Origin: Pseudomonadota bacterium
GTDB lineage: Bacteria > Pseudomonadota > Gammaproteobacteria > Xanthomonadales > Xanthomonadaceae
Direction: 5' to 3'
DNA length: 64,000 nucleotides
Assembly (NCBI GenBank): GCA_023419315.1
Contig: JAEZYE010000042.1
Coordinates: forward strand, 1-64,000
A program made the position numbers and the translations under genes. This document shows, one piece after another, positions 1-8,651 of the stretch (positions are counted from its first letter, which is position 1; every line of letters begins with the position of its first letter). The notes under the pieces were generated by a model. The model ran no database searches. It saw only the letters and a program-made list of their open reading frames with translations, and was not told the DNA's origin.

Positions 1-1
1 C

Positions 2-658
2 GACCTGCATGATGCGCTCACCGGCAACTACGCGCCCAACGCATCGTGGGTGAACGCCGATCTCTCGATCTGGTTCATGCTCAACTTCTGCATGCTGATG
101 CTGGCGAGCTTCCGCGCCATCGAGTCACTGCGGCAGAGCGCGCTGTTTGATCCACTCACTGGCGCGCTCAACCGCCGTGGGCTGGACAGCGAGTTGAAGT
201 CGAACGTCATGGAAACCTTTCCCGAAGGCGGCCTGGCGGTCATCGCGCTGGATCTCGATCACTTCAAGGCGGTCAATGACCTGTACGGTCATGAAGCAGG
301 CGATCAGGTGTTGCAGCGCTTCTCGGACGTCGTGCGCAGCTGCATCCGCAGCGATGATCTGTTCGTCCGGCTTGGCGGTGAGGAGTTCATGCTGGTCATG
401 CGCAATACCACTCCGGAGATTGCACAGCGCCTGGCGGAAAGGATCCGTTCGCAGGTCGAAGCACTGCGCTTCGCAATCGCTCCCGCCCACCTGTGCGTCA
501 CCGTCAGCGTCGGCATCGCGTTCACCCTGCATCGCCAATCGGCGTTCCATGACCTGGTTCGCCTGGCGGACGAAGCGCTCTATTCCGCCAAGCATCAGGG
601 CCGTAACCGGATCGAGCTGCGGATGCTCGAATCGCAGGCTGCCTTCAACCCCTCGTGA
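2..658 (+). CDS. Diguanylate cyclase, GGDEF domain (5' end outside window)
   Basis: Makes the second messenger c-di-GMP from two GTP at the inner membrane. The frame is open to the left edge, so this is the C-terminal part of a longer protein; the GTG at 50 is probably internal. What is visible begins with a hydrophobic, probably membrane-spanning stretch (IWFMLNFCMLMLASF), then the usual domain entry DPLTGALNRRG, then the active-site motif GGEEF at nt 374-388. An RxxD inhibitory I-site (RSDD, nt 347-358) sits exactly five residues before GGEEF, so both an active catalytic loop and product inhibition are expected. It ends at a bidirectional terminator facing the FadL-type gene. Confidence 0.9.
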   Translation, partial: DLHDALTGNYAPNASWVNADLSIWFMLNFCMLMLASFRAIESLRQSALFDPLTGALNRRGLDSELKSNVMETFPEGGLAVIALDLDHFKAVNDLYGHEAGDQVLQRFSDVVRSCIRSDDLFVRLGGEEFMLVMRNTTPEIAQRLAERIRSQVEALRFAIAPAHLCVTVSVGIAFTLHRQSAFHDLVRLADEALYSAKHQGRNRIELRMLESQAAFNPS

Positions 659-758
659 GGGTGTATCCGGGCGAAGCATGCGCGAGGCTGAAATGCCCGC
701 ACGCACCGCCGGCGGCCAACCCGCGCCTGGCGCCGTCGCCACAATCATCACGCCAAAA

Positions 759-782
759 AAAACCCCGCCGAAGCGGGGTTTT
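759..782. terminator. Bidirectional intrinsic terminator
   Basis: Arms AAAACCCCGC (759-768) and GCGGGGTTTT (773-782) form a perfect 10-bp stem with a CGAA loop. The A-tract on one side and T-tract on the other let it work in both directions, between the convergent cyclase and FadL-type genes. Confidence 0.9.
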
Positions 783-802
783 CCTGTTGCATGCGCTGTC
801 GA

Positions 803-2167
803 TCAGAACTTGTAGTTCATCGACACGCCCAGCACATCGCCGGTCACATCGTAGCTGCCGCTGAGCGTGCTGTTCGTCGCGGACACCTGCGAGAGGGTCG
901 GGTCGGTCGTGAACAGGTGGGTGTAGCCCACGTTGTACTCGGCCTTCTCCGACGGCGCCCAGCTCAGGCCCAGCGACAGCCACTTGCGGCTGGTGTCCGG
1001 CACGCGCACGTCGCGGTGTTCGGCCGTCGTCGGGGTCTGGTCATAGGCAACGCCGCCGCGCAGCGTGAGCGTGTCGCTCAGGCGGTAATCGGCACCCAGC
1101 GAGGCGAAGGTGGTATCGCGGTAGCTGAAGGGCAGCACGTTGTTCGGCTGGTTCGACGCGAAGTCCACGGTCACCTGATCGAACGACGGCGCCCAGAAGG
1201 TGCGCGACACGTCCATCATGATGCTGAGCTTGTCGCTGACGTCGCGCGTGAAGCTGAGCGTCGCCGAAGCCGGCAGTTCGATCGTGGCGCGACCACCCGT
1301 GTTGACGAACAGGCCCGCCGGAGACAGCGCCGCCAGACCTTGCGTGGCCTGCGTGTTGGTCGCCGTGAACGTTGCCTTGCCGTTGGTGATCTCGTGCTTG
1401 ACCTTGGAGCGGTAGCTGATGCCCAGGTGGGTCTTCTCGTCGAAGCTCAACAGCGTGCCGACAGTGAAGCCCCAATCGTTGCTGCTGCCTTCCAGCTGCG
1501 AATACACGTCGGCGTTGCCCGGAGCGAAGCCGAGCGGGCCGGCGCCGCGGGAATACATGACCGTGCCCAGGTCGACCGCGTTGCTCAGATCGACTTCCAG
1601 GCGCTCGACGAACACCTGCGCGCCGAACGAGACATACGGATTGACGTCGTACGAGAACGACAGGCCCAGATCAGCCGTCTTCAGATCGGTCTTGACGCCG
1701 TGGTAGCGGCCCACCCAGTTGCGGTCGTATTCGGTCTTGAAGCCGAACGGCACGGTCAGCGAAGCGCCGAGATGCGCCTTCTCGCCGATCATCGTGTGGA
1801 AGTAGGCAGCCGGGACCGGTGCGATGGTGCCGGCGTCGCCGCCGTTGCCGCCGCTGATCGGGAAGCCGGTGCCAGCACCGGTCGGACCCACGAGACGGCC
1901 ACCGCCTTCGAAGTCGGCCGAGAAGCTGATGATGCTGAGGTCAGCCTGGAATTGCGTTTCCTTGAGGTGGCGCATGGCGGCCGGGTTGGTCGCGATGACC
2001 GACGCATCACCGGCGGCGCTGCCCGAACCGGCGAACGCGCGGCCAAGACCCTTGGCGCTGTTTTCCTTGAGCTGGAACGCGGCGCCGTGCGCCTGGCCAA
2101 AGGCCAAAACGCCGGCAATACCGAAAGCCAGCGCGGAAATACGGGCAAAACTGTTGACGGAATGCAT
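803..2167 (-). CDS. FadL/TodX-family outer-membrane transporter
   Basis: Predicted 14-stranded beta-barrel porin for long-chain fatty acids or other hydrophobic compounds. The 454 residues are within the family range (about 420-480). A signal peptide ends near AQAHGA at residue 28-29, and the mature protein begins AFQLKENSAKGLGRAFAG, the conserved FadL N-terminal plug (hatch). The family motif NPAAM (residues about 60-64) follows, then alternating strands ending in the aromatic YKF. The start is set by a GGAGAGAG ribosome site just upstream. It is monocistronic, sharing a terminator with the cyclase. Substrate cannot be assigned from sequence; the oleABCD genes and a thiolase elsewhere in the window show an active fatty-acyl metabolism. 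Confidence 0.9.
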   Translation of the reverse strand: MHSVNSFARISALAFGIAGVLAFGQAHGAAFQLKENSAKGLGRAFAGSGSAAGDASVIATNPAAMRHLKETQFQADLSIISFSADFEGGGRLVGPTGAGTGFPISGGNGGDAGTIAPVPAAYFHTMIGEKAHLGASLTVPFGFKTEYDRNWVGRYHGVKTDLKTADLGLSFSYDVNPYVSFGAQVFVERLEVDLSNAVDLGTVMYSRGAGPLGFAPGNADVYSQLEGSSNDWGFTVGTLLSFDEKTHLGISYRSKVKHEITNGKATFTATNTQATQGLAALSPAGLFVNTGGRATIELPASATLSFTRDVSDKLSIMMDVSRTFWAPSFDQVTVDFASNQPNNVLPFSYRDTTFASLGADYRLSDTLTLRGGVAYDQTPTTAEHRDVRVPDTSRKWLSLGLSWAPSEKAEYNVGYTHLFTTDPTLSQVSATNSTLSGSYDVTGDVLGVSMNYKF

Positions 2168-2285
2168 TGTCGATCTCTCTCCGGAGGACGATAGGTTTAC
2201 GGACGGTCCGTCGTTTGGATCGCCCGGCTTTTAGTAGGCCGGATCGTCCCGCCGGAAGCCCCTCCCGACATACGACGCCGTATGC

Positions 2286-2317
2286 AGTATAGACACGAAC
2301 GCTAACCGAAAGCTAAC
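2286..2317 (-). promoter_or_regulatory. Candidate FadL promoter with GCTAAC direct repeats
   Basis: On the minus strand TATACT (complement of 2286-2291) resembles a -10 box about 120 nt before the FadL start codon. Two identical top-strand hexamers GCTAAC (2301-2306 and 2312-2317) lie one DNA turn (11 bp) apart over the expected -35 region, as regulator half-sites often do. No good -35 match is seen. Confidence 0.35.
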
Positions 2318-2420
2318 AAACGGGCGCTGTTTTGCGACTGTTTTTTGCTGAATAGGGAGGCGAAAAAAGCTGAACAGGGGTTTGAGTCTGTCTCACCTTC
2401 AGCGCGGTAAAGTGAATCCG

Positions 2421-3113
2421 ATGTTCGTCTCCATTCCGGCTCGTAAAAAATCGTCATTGCGTTGGGCCACGCCGACGCTGTTCGTGCTGCTCTGGGCGGC
2501 GTTCCTGTGGTTGCTGATGCAACCCGAGCCGAGCCATTCGCGATTGCTGCGCGACTGGGGCGCGTTGTCCGGCGAACTGGCCTCGCCATCGGCATGGTGG
2601 TCGGACCTGCAGGACGGAAACGTCTGGCGATTGTTCACCGCGCTGTTCCTGCACGCGGATTGGGCGCACCTGCTCGGCAACCTCGTCTTCCTGTTGATCT
2701 TCGGGTTGCCTTCCGAACGTGCGATGGGCGCATGGCGATTCCTTTTGCTCTTCCTGCTCGGCGGTGCGGTGGCGAACCTGGCCGCCGTGCTCAGCATCGG
2801 TGCGCCCGATCGCGTGATCATCGGCGCGAGTGGCGCGGTCTCTGCCGTGATTGGTGCGTATCTGGCGCTCTTCCCCAGCGCCAAGCTCGGCGTGGTGCTA
2901 CCGCTCGGCCTGTTCCTCGAATTCGTCAAAGCGCCGGCGTCTTTGCTGATCGGTATCTGGGCGCTGTTGCAGGTGGTGTTCGCGTACATCGGCCCGGCCT
3001 TCGGTGCGGTCGCCTGGTCGGCGCACATCGCAGGTCTCCTGTTCGGCATCATCTTCGCGTTGTTCATCCGCGCCGCGCTCGTGCGCCGGATGCGCAAACA
3101 GCGGGGATACTGA
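2421..3113 (+). CDS. Rhomboid-family intramembrane serine protease
   Basis: Polytopic inner-membrane protease that cleaves transmembrane segments of other proteins. About 230 residues with six hydrophobic segments. The catalytic serine lies in the GASGAV motif (family GxSG) and the histidine in the later helix WSAHIAGLLFG; the early HADWAHLLGN segment matches the conserved HxxxxHxxxN of rhomboids. The start is taken at ATG 2421 because upstream alternatives are TTG (2382) and GTG (2412) without a well-placed ribosome site; even the ATG has a weak one. The DUF1820 gene follows after 38 nt. Confidence 0.85.
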   Translation: MFVSIPARKKSSLRWATPTLFVLLWAAFLWLLMQPEPSHSRLLRDWGALSGELASPSAWWSDLQDGNVWRLFTALFLHADWAHLLGNLVFLLIFGLPSERAMGAWRFLLLFLLGGAVANLAAVLSIGAPDRVIIGASGAVSAVIGAYLALFPSAKLGVVLPLGLFLEFVKAPASLLIGIWALLQVVFAYIGPAFGAVAWSAHIAGLLFGIIFALFIRAALVRRMRKQRGY

Positions 3114-3151
3114 GCTCTTCTTTCTTTCCATCCGAATCGCAATCGCAATCC

Positions 3152-3478
3152 ATGTCGAAGAAGCTCTACAAGGTCACGTTCCTCAACCACGGAAAGATTT
3201 ACGAGTTGTACGCGCGCCACGTCAGCGCAAGCAGCCTGTGGGGTTTCACCCAGATTGGCGAACTCGTGTTCGACGTGCATGACGGTCTGGTGATTGATCC
3301 CACCGAAGAGCGGCTGCGCGACGAGTTCGGCACGACGCAGGTGCTGCACCTGCCGATGCAGAGCATCGTCCGCATCGAGGAAGTCGAGCGAAAAGGCCAA
3401 TCGACGATTCGTGATGCGTCGACCGGCGAAAAAGTGGTGACACCGTTTCCACTTCCGGCCAAGCCCCCGCGCGATTGA
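3152..3478 (+). CDS. DUF1820 family protein
   Basis: 108-residue soluble protein of the DUF1820 family (typical opening KxIYKVxFLNxGxVYELYARxV, then WGF and VDPxEExL). Found widely in gammaproteobacteria; function unknown. The ATG at 3152 lies in an AATCGC repeat without a clear ribosome site, so translation may depend on the preceding rhomboid gene. No signal peptide or membrane segment. Its end converges on the ctp gene across 57 nt. Confidence 0.85.
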   Translation: MSKKLYKVTFLNHGKIYELYARHVSASSLWGFTQIGELVFDVHDGLVIDPTEERLRDEFGTTQVLHLPMQSIVRIEEVERKGQSTIRDASTGEKVVTPFPLPAKPPRD

Positions 3479-3480
3479 AC

Positions 3481-3528
3481 CGGCGGGCTCGCGTGCCCAC
3501 GAGCCTTGCCGTAATCACGCGCCCGCCG
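3481..3528. terminator. Weak nested hairpin between convergent genes
   Basis: Two mutually exclusive hairpins: CGGCGGGC (3481-3488) with GCCCGCCG (3521-3528), and inside it GGCTCG (3486-3491) with CGAGCC (3500-3505). There is no T-run, so termination would be inefficient or factor-assisted. Confidence 0.35.
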
Positions 3529-3535
3529 TTCGATC

Positions 3536-4861
3536 TCAGCGGCGCGTTGCGGTGCCGGCGTCGGCGGCCTTCACGCCGGCCATTTTCTTGAGCTCGGCGA
3601 GCGCCGCGGTGATCGGCTTGTCGCCTTCGAGCACATCGCCCGCGCTGTAGCCTTCTTCGCCTTCATCGTCGCCACGCAGGTGACCCGGAAGCGTGGCTTC
3701 GCTGAAGTCGATGACCGATGCCGCGCCTTCGTCCGTTTCGGGACGCAGGCTGATGTCGGGCACGATGCCGCGCGCCTGGATCGACTTGCCGCTGGGCGTG
3801 TAATAACGCGCCGTCGTCAGCTTCACCGAATCGCCGTTGTCCAGCGGCAACACCGTCTGGACCGAACCCTTGCCGAACGTGCGGCTGCCGACGATGCGTG
3901 CGCGCTGGTTGTCGCGCAGCGCGCCTGCCAGCACTTCCGATGCGCTGGCCGATCCCGCATCCACCAGCACGACGACCGGCGCCCCCTTCAGCACGTCGCC
4001 CGGGGTTGCATCGAAGCGCGAGTCGCTCATCGCAATGCGTCCACGCGTGGACACGATGTTGCCCTTGTCGATCAGATCGTCGGCCACCTGCACGGCCGCG
4101 AGCAGCAGGCCGCCCGGATTGCTGCGCAGATCCAGCACGAGGCCGCGCACGGGCTGCTTGGCCTGCAAGGTGGCGAGTTGCTTCTGGAAATCGTTGCCGG
4201 TGTCGGTCTGGAATGCGCTGATGCGCACGTACGCATAGCCCGGCTCCAGCCAGCGGCTGCGCACGCTCGCAATGCGGATGACGTCGCGCACGATGGTGAC
4301 GTCGAACGGCTTGGCCGTCCCTTCGCGCACCAGCGTCAGCTTGACCGGCGTGCCGGGTTTGCCACGCAGCGGCTCCATGCCATCGGTCTTTTCGATGGGC
4401 TTGCCATCGATCGCCACGATCACGTCGCCGGCCTTGATGCCGGCCTTCGCTGCCGGCGTGTCGTCGATGGGCGCAACGACAAGCAGGCTGTTGTCCGGCT
4501 GCTGCAGCAGATCCACGCCGATGCCTTCATAGGCACCGCTGGACTGCTCATCGAACGCCTGCGCGTCTTCGCGATCGAAATAGGTGCTGTGCGGGTCCAG
4601 ATCCAGCAACAGACCACGGATGGCGGACTGCATGAGCTTGCGATCGTCGACGGGTTCGACGTACGCCTCCTTCACGGCGTTGAATACGGCGACGTAGCGG
4701 CGAATCTCGTCCAGCGGGACTTTCGACGGTGCGGTTTCCGCCGCGCCCGGATCGTCACTGGCGCCGACTTCCGGCGCTTCGACGGGCGGCTGGATCTGCT
4801 GCGCCATCACCGGCGGCATCGCCATCGTGCACAACAGGGCGAGGGAAACGATGGGACGCAT
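3536..4861 (-). CDS. S41 C-terminal processing peptidase (CtpA/Prc family)
   Basis: Periplasmic serine protease that trims or degrades proteins from the C-terminus, often cell-wall enzymes. 441 residues: signal peptide ending near VMAQQ (about 20), PDZ domain at about 108-185, then the S41 core. The Ser-Lys dyad is visible as Ser306 in GSASASE and Lys331 in FGKGS, 25 residues apart as in CtpA. It follows envC on the same strand after a 113-nt gap. The gpmI-envC-ctp order is common in proteobacteria, and coupling to EnvC suggests a role in peptidoglycan remodelling. The C-terminal tail is short and charged. Confidence 0.92.
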   Translation of the reverse strand: MRPIVSLALLCTMAMPPVMAQQIQPPVEAPEVGASDDPGAAETAPSKVPLDEIRRYVAVFNAVKEAYVEPVDDRKLMQSAIRGLLLDLDPHSTYFDREDAQAFDEQSSGAYEGIGVDLLQQPDNSLLVVAPIDDTPAAKAGIKAGDVIVAIDGKPIEKTDGMEPLRGKPGTPVKLTLVREGTAKPFDVTIVRDVIRIASVRSRWLEPGYAYVRISAFQTDTGNDFQKQLATLQAKQPVRGLVLDLRSNPGGLLLAAVQVADDLIDKGNIVSTRGRIAMSDSRFDATPGDVLKGAPVVVLVDAGSASASEVLAGALRDNQRARIVGSRTFGKGSVQTVLPLDNGDSVKLTTARYYTPSGKSIQARGIVPDISLRPETDEGAASVIDFSEATLPGHLRGDDEGEEGYSAGDVLEGDKPITAALAELKKMAGVKAADAGTATRR

Positions 4862-4974
4862 GAGGACTCCGTGGGGAAGGTTCGTTCCATGGACCCCGCC
4901 GCGAGCACGGAGTTCGCCCCAATTATGCGCGAACAGGTGAAAAATGCGCGTCGACCCGCCGCAGTCAAACGTGT

Positions 4975-6219
4975 TCAGCGGCGCTGGAGCCAGGTGCCCG
5001 GATCGACCGGCTGTCCGTTGCGGCGCAGTTCGAAATACAGCGCGGGCGTACCTTGCCCACCGGAGGTGCCGACCTTGCCGATCGGGTCGCCGCGCTTGAC
5101 GCGATCACCGGTGTCACGCAGCAGGCTTTCGTTGTGTGCGTAGAGGCTCATGTAGCCATTGCCGTGATCGACGATGAGGATCAATCCGTAGCCGGTCATC
5201 CATTCGGAAAACACGACCGTACCGTCGGCGACCGCGGAGATCGTGCTGCCGGTCGGAGCGCCGATCAGGACGCCGGAACTGGTGCGACCGTCCGGCATGC
5301 GTCCGCCGAAACGGGCGAGCAGCGTGCCTGACACGGGCCAGCCCAGGCCGCCCACTTTGATCGCCGGTGCATTGGCCACGGCGCTGCTGCGCTGACGCGC
5401 GGCTTCCGTCGGGCGAGGGGTGCCCGTGCGGGCGGCTCGTGCTTTTTCTTCGGCGGCCCGGCGCGCTGCGGCACGCCGCTCGGCCTCGGCGCGCGCGGCG
5501 GCGGCGCGCAGGTTGTTCAGCAGTTTTTCCAGTGAACGCGCGTCCTGGCCGAGCGCCTTTTCACGTTCGGAGCGATCCTGGTAGCGCTCGTCGAGGTCCG
5601 CGACGAGTTGCGCACGCTGTTTGCGATCGCGTTGCAACTGGCTCACCTGCGATCGCTGCCGCGTACGTTCGGCATCGAGCGCCGCGCGGCGGGCGGTGAT
5701 CTCCTGCTCCACGCGTTCCAGATCACGCAGCTCCGCAGTCACACCGGCAATGCGCTCGCTGCGGTCGCGTTGCACATAACGGTGATAGGCGAGAACGCGT
5801 CCCGCATCGGCGATGCGGTCCTGGGAAAGCAGCACCTTCAGCGGTGCTTCTTCTCCGTTGAGATAAGCCGCCCGCACCAGCGCTGCCAGCTGCGCCTGCT
5901 GGCCTTGCAGGCGCGAACGCAGCGTCTCGCGCTGTTGCTGCAGGTCGGTCAGCGCCGCTTCCTCACGCCGCAGCGAGGCTTCGGTTTCGCTCAGGCTGCG
6001 ACTGCTCCTGCCCACCTGCTCATCGGCGTCACGCAGCTTGCGCGATGCATCACCGCGCTGGCCTTCCAGCTTGCGCCGCTCCTGCGCGATGGTCTTGAGT
6101 TCGGTGCGCACCTTCTCCAGTTGCTTCTGCGTCTCGCGCTGGTTCTGCGCCGAGGCGGACGCCACCGTCGCCAGCAGGAACGCCAGCAACACACCTGCGC
6201 GGAGCGTCCGCAACCTCAT
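4975..6219 (-). CDS. envC: Murein hydrolase activator EnvC
   Basis: Periplasmic activator of cell-separation amidases (AmiA/AmiB type). 414 residues: signal peptide (cleavage near ASAQ, about 25), a long coiled coil from about 30 to 270 rich in Q, R and E, a basic linker, and a C-terminal LytM domain (about 290-412). The zinc-binding residues of true LytM peptidases are missing: the final HxH is replaced by LYFELR and the first site reads GVLIGAP. That degenerate site is the EnvC signature, so it should activate rather than cut. The start codon overlaps the gpmI stop by one base (TGATG), implying coupled translation. Confidence 0.93.
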   Translation of the reverse strand: MRLRTLRAGVLLAFLLATVASASAQNQRETQKQLEKVRTELKTIAQERRKLEGQRGDASRKLRDADEQVGRSSRSLSETEASLRREEAALTDLQQQRETLRSRLQGQQAQLAALVRAAYLNGEEAPLKVLLSQDRIADAGRVLAYHRYVQRDRSERIAGVTAELRDLERVEQEITARRAALDAERTRQRSQVSQLQRDRKQRAQLVADLDERYQDRSEREKALGQDARSLEKLLNNLRAAAARAEAERRAAARRAAEEKARAARTGTPRPTEAARQRSSAVANAPAIKVGGLGWPVSGTLLARFGGRMPDGRTSSGVLIGAPTGSTISAVADGTVVFSEWMTGYGLILIVDHGNGYMSLYAHNESLLRDTGDRVKRGDPIGKVGTSGGQGTPALYFELRRNGQPVDPGTWLQRR

Positions 6220-7766
6220 CAGGGCGCGCGCAGCAGCGACTGGCCGGACATCTCGACCGGCTGTGGCAGGCCGAGCAGATCCAGCAAGGTCGGAGCGACG
6301 TCGCGCAGCGCGCCGCCGCTGCGCAGGGATGCCGCGCGATCGCCGACGTACACCAGCGGCACCGGGCCGACGGTATGCGCCGTGTGCGGCTGGCCGGTGT
6401 CCGGATCGCGCATCATTTCGAGGTTGCCGTGATCGGCGGTGATGATCAGCGCGCCGCGTGCCGCGCGTACGGCGGCGTCCACCGCGCCAATCGCCTTGTC
6501 GACCGCCTGCGCCGCCAGGATTGCGGCATTCAGATCACCGCTGTGTCCGACCATGTCCGGATTGGCGATGTTGCAGATGATCGCGTCGAAGCGGCCGGAC
6601 GCGATCGCATCGACCAGTTTCGCGGTCAGCTCGGGGCAACTCATCTCCGGCTGCAGGTCGTAGGTGGCGACTTTCGGACTCGGCACCAGGATGCGTTCTT
6701 CACCATTGAACGGATCTTCGCGGCCGCCGCTGAAGAAAAACGTCACGTGCGCGTACTTCTCGGTTTCGGCAATGCGCAGTTGCGTCATGCCCTGTTCGGC
6801 GAGCAGTTCACCGAAGGTATGGCGCAGGTCATCGGGGGCGAACGCGACCGGCGCCGGCAGCTTCGCGTCGTACTCGGTCAGGCACACATAGCGCGACAAG
6901 TCCGGTCGCCGCGCCTGGAATCCATCGAAGGTGGGCAGCACGAAAGCCGCCGTCAGCTGGCGTGCGCGATCCGCGCGGAAGTTCATGAACACGACGGCAT
7001 CGCCATCGGCCATCGGCGCGGCCCCCTCGATGACAGTCGGCAGCACGAATTCGTCGTTCTCTCCACGCGCATAAGCGGCCTGCTGCGCGGAGATGGCGTC
7101 CGGCGCGCGATGTTCGCTGGCGGCATCGACGATTGCGTCCCACGCCTTGCGCAGGCGGTCCCAGCGCTTGTCGCGGTCCATCGCGTAGTAGCGTCCGCTC
7201 ACCGTGGCGATGTGCGCATTGCCGAGCTCGGTGCACAGCGCCTGCAATGCGAGCAGGCTGGGTTCGGCCGAACGGGGCGGTGTGTCGCGGCCATCGAGGA
7301 ACGCATGCACGGCAACCTTCGGCACGCCGCGGCGACGCGCCAGTTCCAGCATCGCGAAGATGTGCTGTTCGTGGCTGTGCACGCCGCCGGGCGACAGCAA
7401 GCCGAACACGTGAAGCACGTGGTCACCGTTTTTTGCTGCGTCGCAGGCAGCGAGCAGTTCGGCGTTGTCGAAGAAGCTGCCATCCTCGATCGCCGCATCG
7501 ATGCGGGTCAGATCCTGGTAGACGATGCGGCCGGCGCCGAGGTTCATGTGGCCGACTTCGGAATTGCCCATCTGTCCATCCGGTAAGCCGACGTGGCGAC
7601 CTTCGGTGTGGATCAACGTATGCGGCGACGTGGCGAGCAGGCGCCGCCAGTTCGGCAGCTCGGCCTGGGCCAGCGCGTTGTCGGTCGGATCTTCGCGATG
7701 CCCCCAGCCATCAAGGATCAACAGGACGACTGGCTTGGGACGGTCGGACGCAGGGCGGTTGGACAC
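6219..7766 (-). CDS. gpmI: 2,3-bisphosphoglycerate-independent phosphoglycerate mutase
   Basis: Glycolytic enzyme interconverting 3- and 2-phosphoglycerate, manganese dependent. The start is set at GTG 7766 (515 residues, the family length). A longer reading from ATG 7814 would add 16 residues, but a TACAAT -10 box lies inside that extension. Conserved features: the metal-binding LILDGWG near the N-terminus, the catalytic serine in MGNSEVGHMNLG, DGRDTPP, and the C-terminal metal motif ADHGN. First gene of gpmI-envC-ctp. Confidence 0.95.
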   Translation of the reverse strand: MSNRPASDRPKPVVLLILDGWGHREDPTDNALAQAELPNWRRLLATSPHTLIHTEGRHVGLPDGQMGNSEVGHMNLGAGRIVYQDLTRIDAAIEDGSFFDNAELLAACDAAKNGDHVLHVFGLLSPGGVHSHEQHIFAMLELARRRGVPKVAVHAFLDGRDTPPRSAEPSLLALQALCTELGNAHIATVSGRYYAMDRDKRWDRLRKAWDAIVDAASEHRAPDAISAQQAAYARGENDEFVLPTVIEGAAPMADGDAVVFMNFRADRARQLTAAFVLPTFDGFQARRPDLSRYVCLTEYDAKLPAPVAFAPDDLRHTFGELLAEQGMTQLRIAETEKYAHVTFFFSGGREDPFNGEERILVPSPKVATYDLQPEMSCPELTAKLVDAIASGRFDAIICNIANPDMVGHSGDLNAAILAAQAVDKAIGAVDAAVRAARGALIITADHGNLEMMRDPDTGQPHTAHTVGPVPLVYVGDRAASLRSGGALRDVAPTLLDLLGLPQPVEMSGQSLLRAP

Positions 7767-7799
7767 GGCGGGGGTTCCAGTGACTTCAGGCAGGTGAAG

Positions 7800-7805
7800 A
7801 TTGTA
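7800..7805 (-). promoter_or_regulatory. gpmI promoter -10 box
   Basis: TACAAT on the minus strand. Transcription from about 7793 would leave a leader of about 27 nt before GTG 7766. No convincing -35 box is visible. Confidence 0.45.
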
Positions 7806-7922
7806 GCGGAGCATGTTGCGATGGCAGCGTTACCCTGTGCCGCGCCGGACCCGATGCCATCGCTTTAAACCCTGCACCCGGCGCGTGCATCCAAAGCCAT
7901 ACCACCTACAACGGGATCCTCC

Positions 7923-8585
7923 ATGAAGCGCAACTCCTCTGCCCTCCTGCTGACCCTGGCGCTGGTTTCGGCCACGGGCTGGGCGTCCGACAACATTTCC
8001 AAGGTCAACGGCGCGATCCACGCCGAGGCCGGCCGCAGCTACGGCGACGTTGAAACCGTCAACGGCAGCATCACCATCGACGACGGCGTGACGATTCGCG
8101 AGGCCAGCACCGTCAACGGTTCGATCAGCGTCGGCAACAACGTCCGCGCCGGTTCGCTGGAAACGGTCAACGGCGCCATCAAGGCCGGCGGCAAGGTCGA
8201 AGTCGATGGCAGCGTCGAAGCCGTCAATGGCAGCGTGTTCTTCGATCGCGGCAGCCGCATCCGCGACGACGTCGAAACGGTCAACGGAGCCATCGGCCTG
8301 GTGGATACCGACGTCGGCGGCAATCTGGAGACGGTCACCGGCGACATCACCGTCGGCGTGGGTTCGCACGTGAAGGGCGGCATCAAGGTCGAAAAGCCGA
8401 AAGGCAACTTCAACCTCAAGAGCTCGCGCGTGCCGCGCATCGTGATTGGCCCGAACGCGGTCGTCGAAGGCCCGCTGGTGTTCGAGCGGGAAGTGACGCT
8501 GCACGTGCACCGTACGGCGAAGATCGGTCCGGTCACCGGCGCAACTGCCAAGCCGTTCGATACGGCAGCCGCTCCGAACGACTGA
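7923..8585 (+). CDS. Secreted VNG-repeat protein, probable beta-solenoid
   Basis: Unassigned 220-residue exported protein. A clean signal peptide (MKRNSSALLLTLALVSATGWA) is followed by a run of imperfect repeats of roughly 20 residues built on (V/E)-T-V-N-G-(S/A)-I, with at least seven copies between about residues 25 and 145 and a degenerate last one (VTGDI). Regular glycine turns and short hydrophobic strands suggest a right-handed beta-helix like bactofilin or polymer-forming domains. The C-terminal 75 residues are not repetitive and end TGATAKPFDTAAAPND. No cysteine follows the signal peptide, so it is not a lipoprotein. Transcribed divergently from gpmI. Function unknown. Confidence 0.8.
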   Translation: MKRNSSALLLTLALVSATGWASDNISKVNGAIHAEAGRSYGDVETVNGSITIDDGVTIREASTVNGSISVGNNVRAGSLETVNGAIKAGGKVEVDGSVEAVNGSVFFDRGSRIRDDVETVNGAIGLVDTDVGGNLETVTGDITVGVGSHVKGGIKVEKPKGNFNLKSSRVPRIVIGPNAVVEGPLVFEREVTLHVHRTAKIGPVTGATAKPFDTAAAPND

Positions 8586-8624
8586 CCCGCGGCCGGCGCA
8601 AAGCCCCTGCGCAGTCGCTACACT

Positions 8625-8651
8625 CGGGATTCCTTGAGTCGAGGAATCCCG
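8625..8651 (+). promoter_or_regulatory. Perfect inverted repeat over start region of the M28 gene
   Basis: CGGGATTCCT (8625-8634) and AGGAATCCCG (8642-8651) are a perfect 10-bp inverted repeat ending one base before the ATG at 8652 and containing the GAGG ribosome site (8641-8644). A TACACT -10-like hexamer lies immediately upstream at 8619-8624. It may be an operator or, if transcribed whole, an RNA hairpin hiding the ribosome site. Confidence 0.6.

Noticed and set aside
791..2194. 467-codon open frame on the plus strand opposite the FadL-type gene
   Set aside because: Shadow of a high-GC coding frame; product is arginine-rich low-complexity with no domain, and the minus strand encodes a clear porin.
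2199..2211. ACGGAC-G-GTCCGT palindrome upstream of the FadL-type gene
   Set aside because: Short arms, lies in the leader region, and chance occurrence at this GC content is likely.
7767..7814. 16-residue N-terminal extension of gpmI
   Set aside because: Overlaps a TACAAT promoter box and exceeds the family length; GTG 7766 is the better start.
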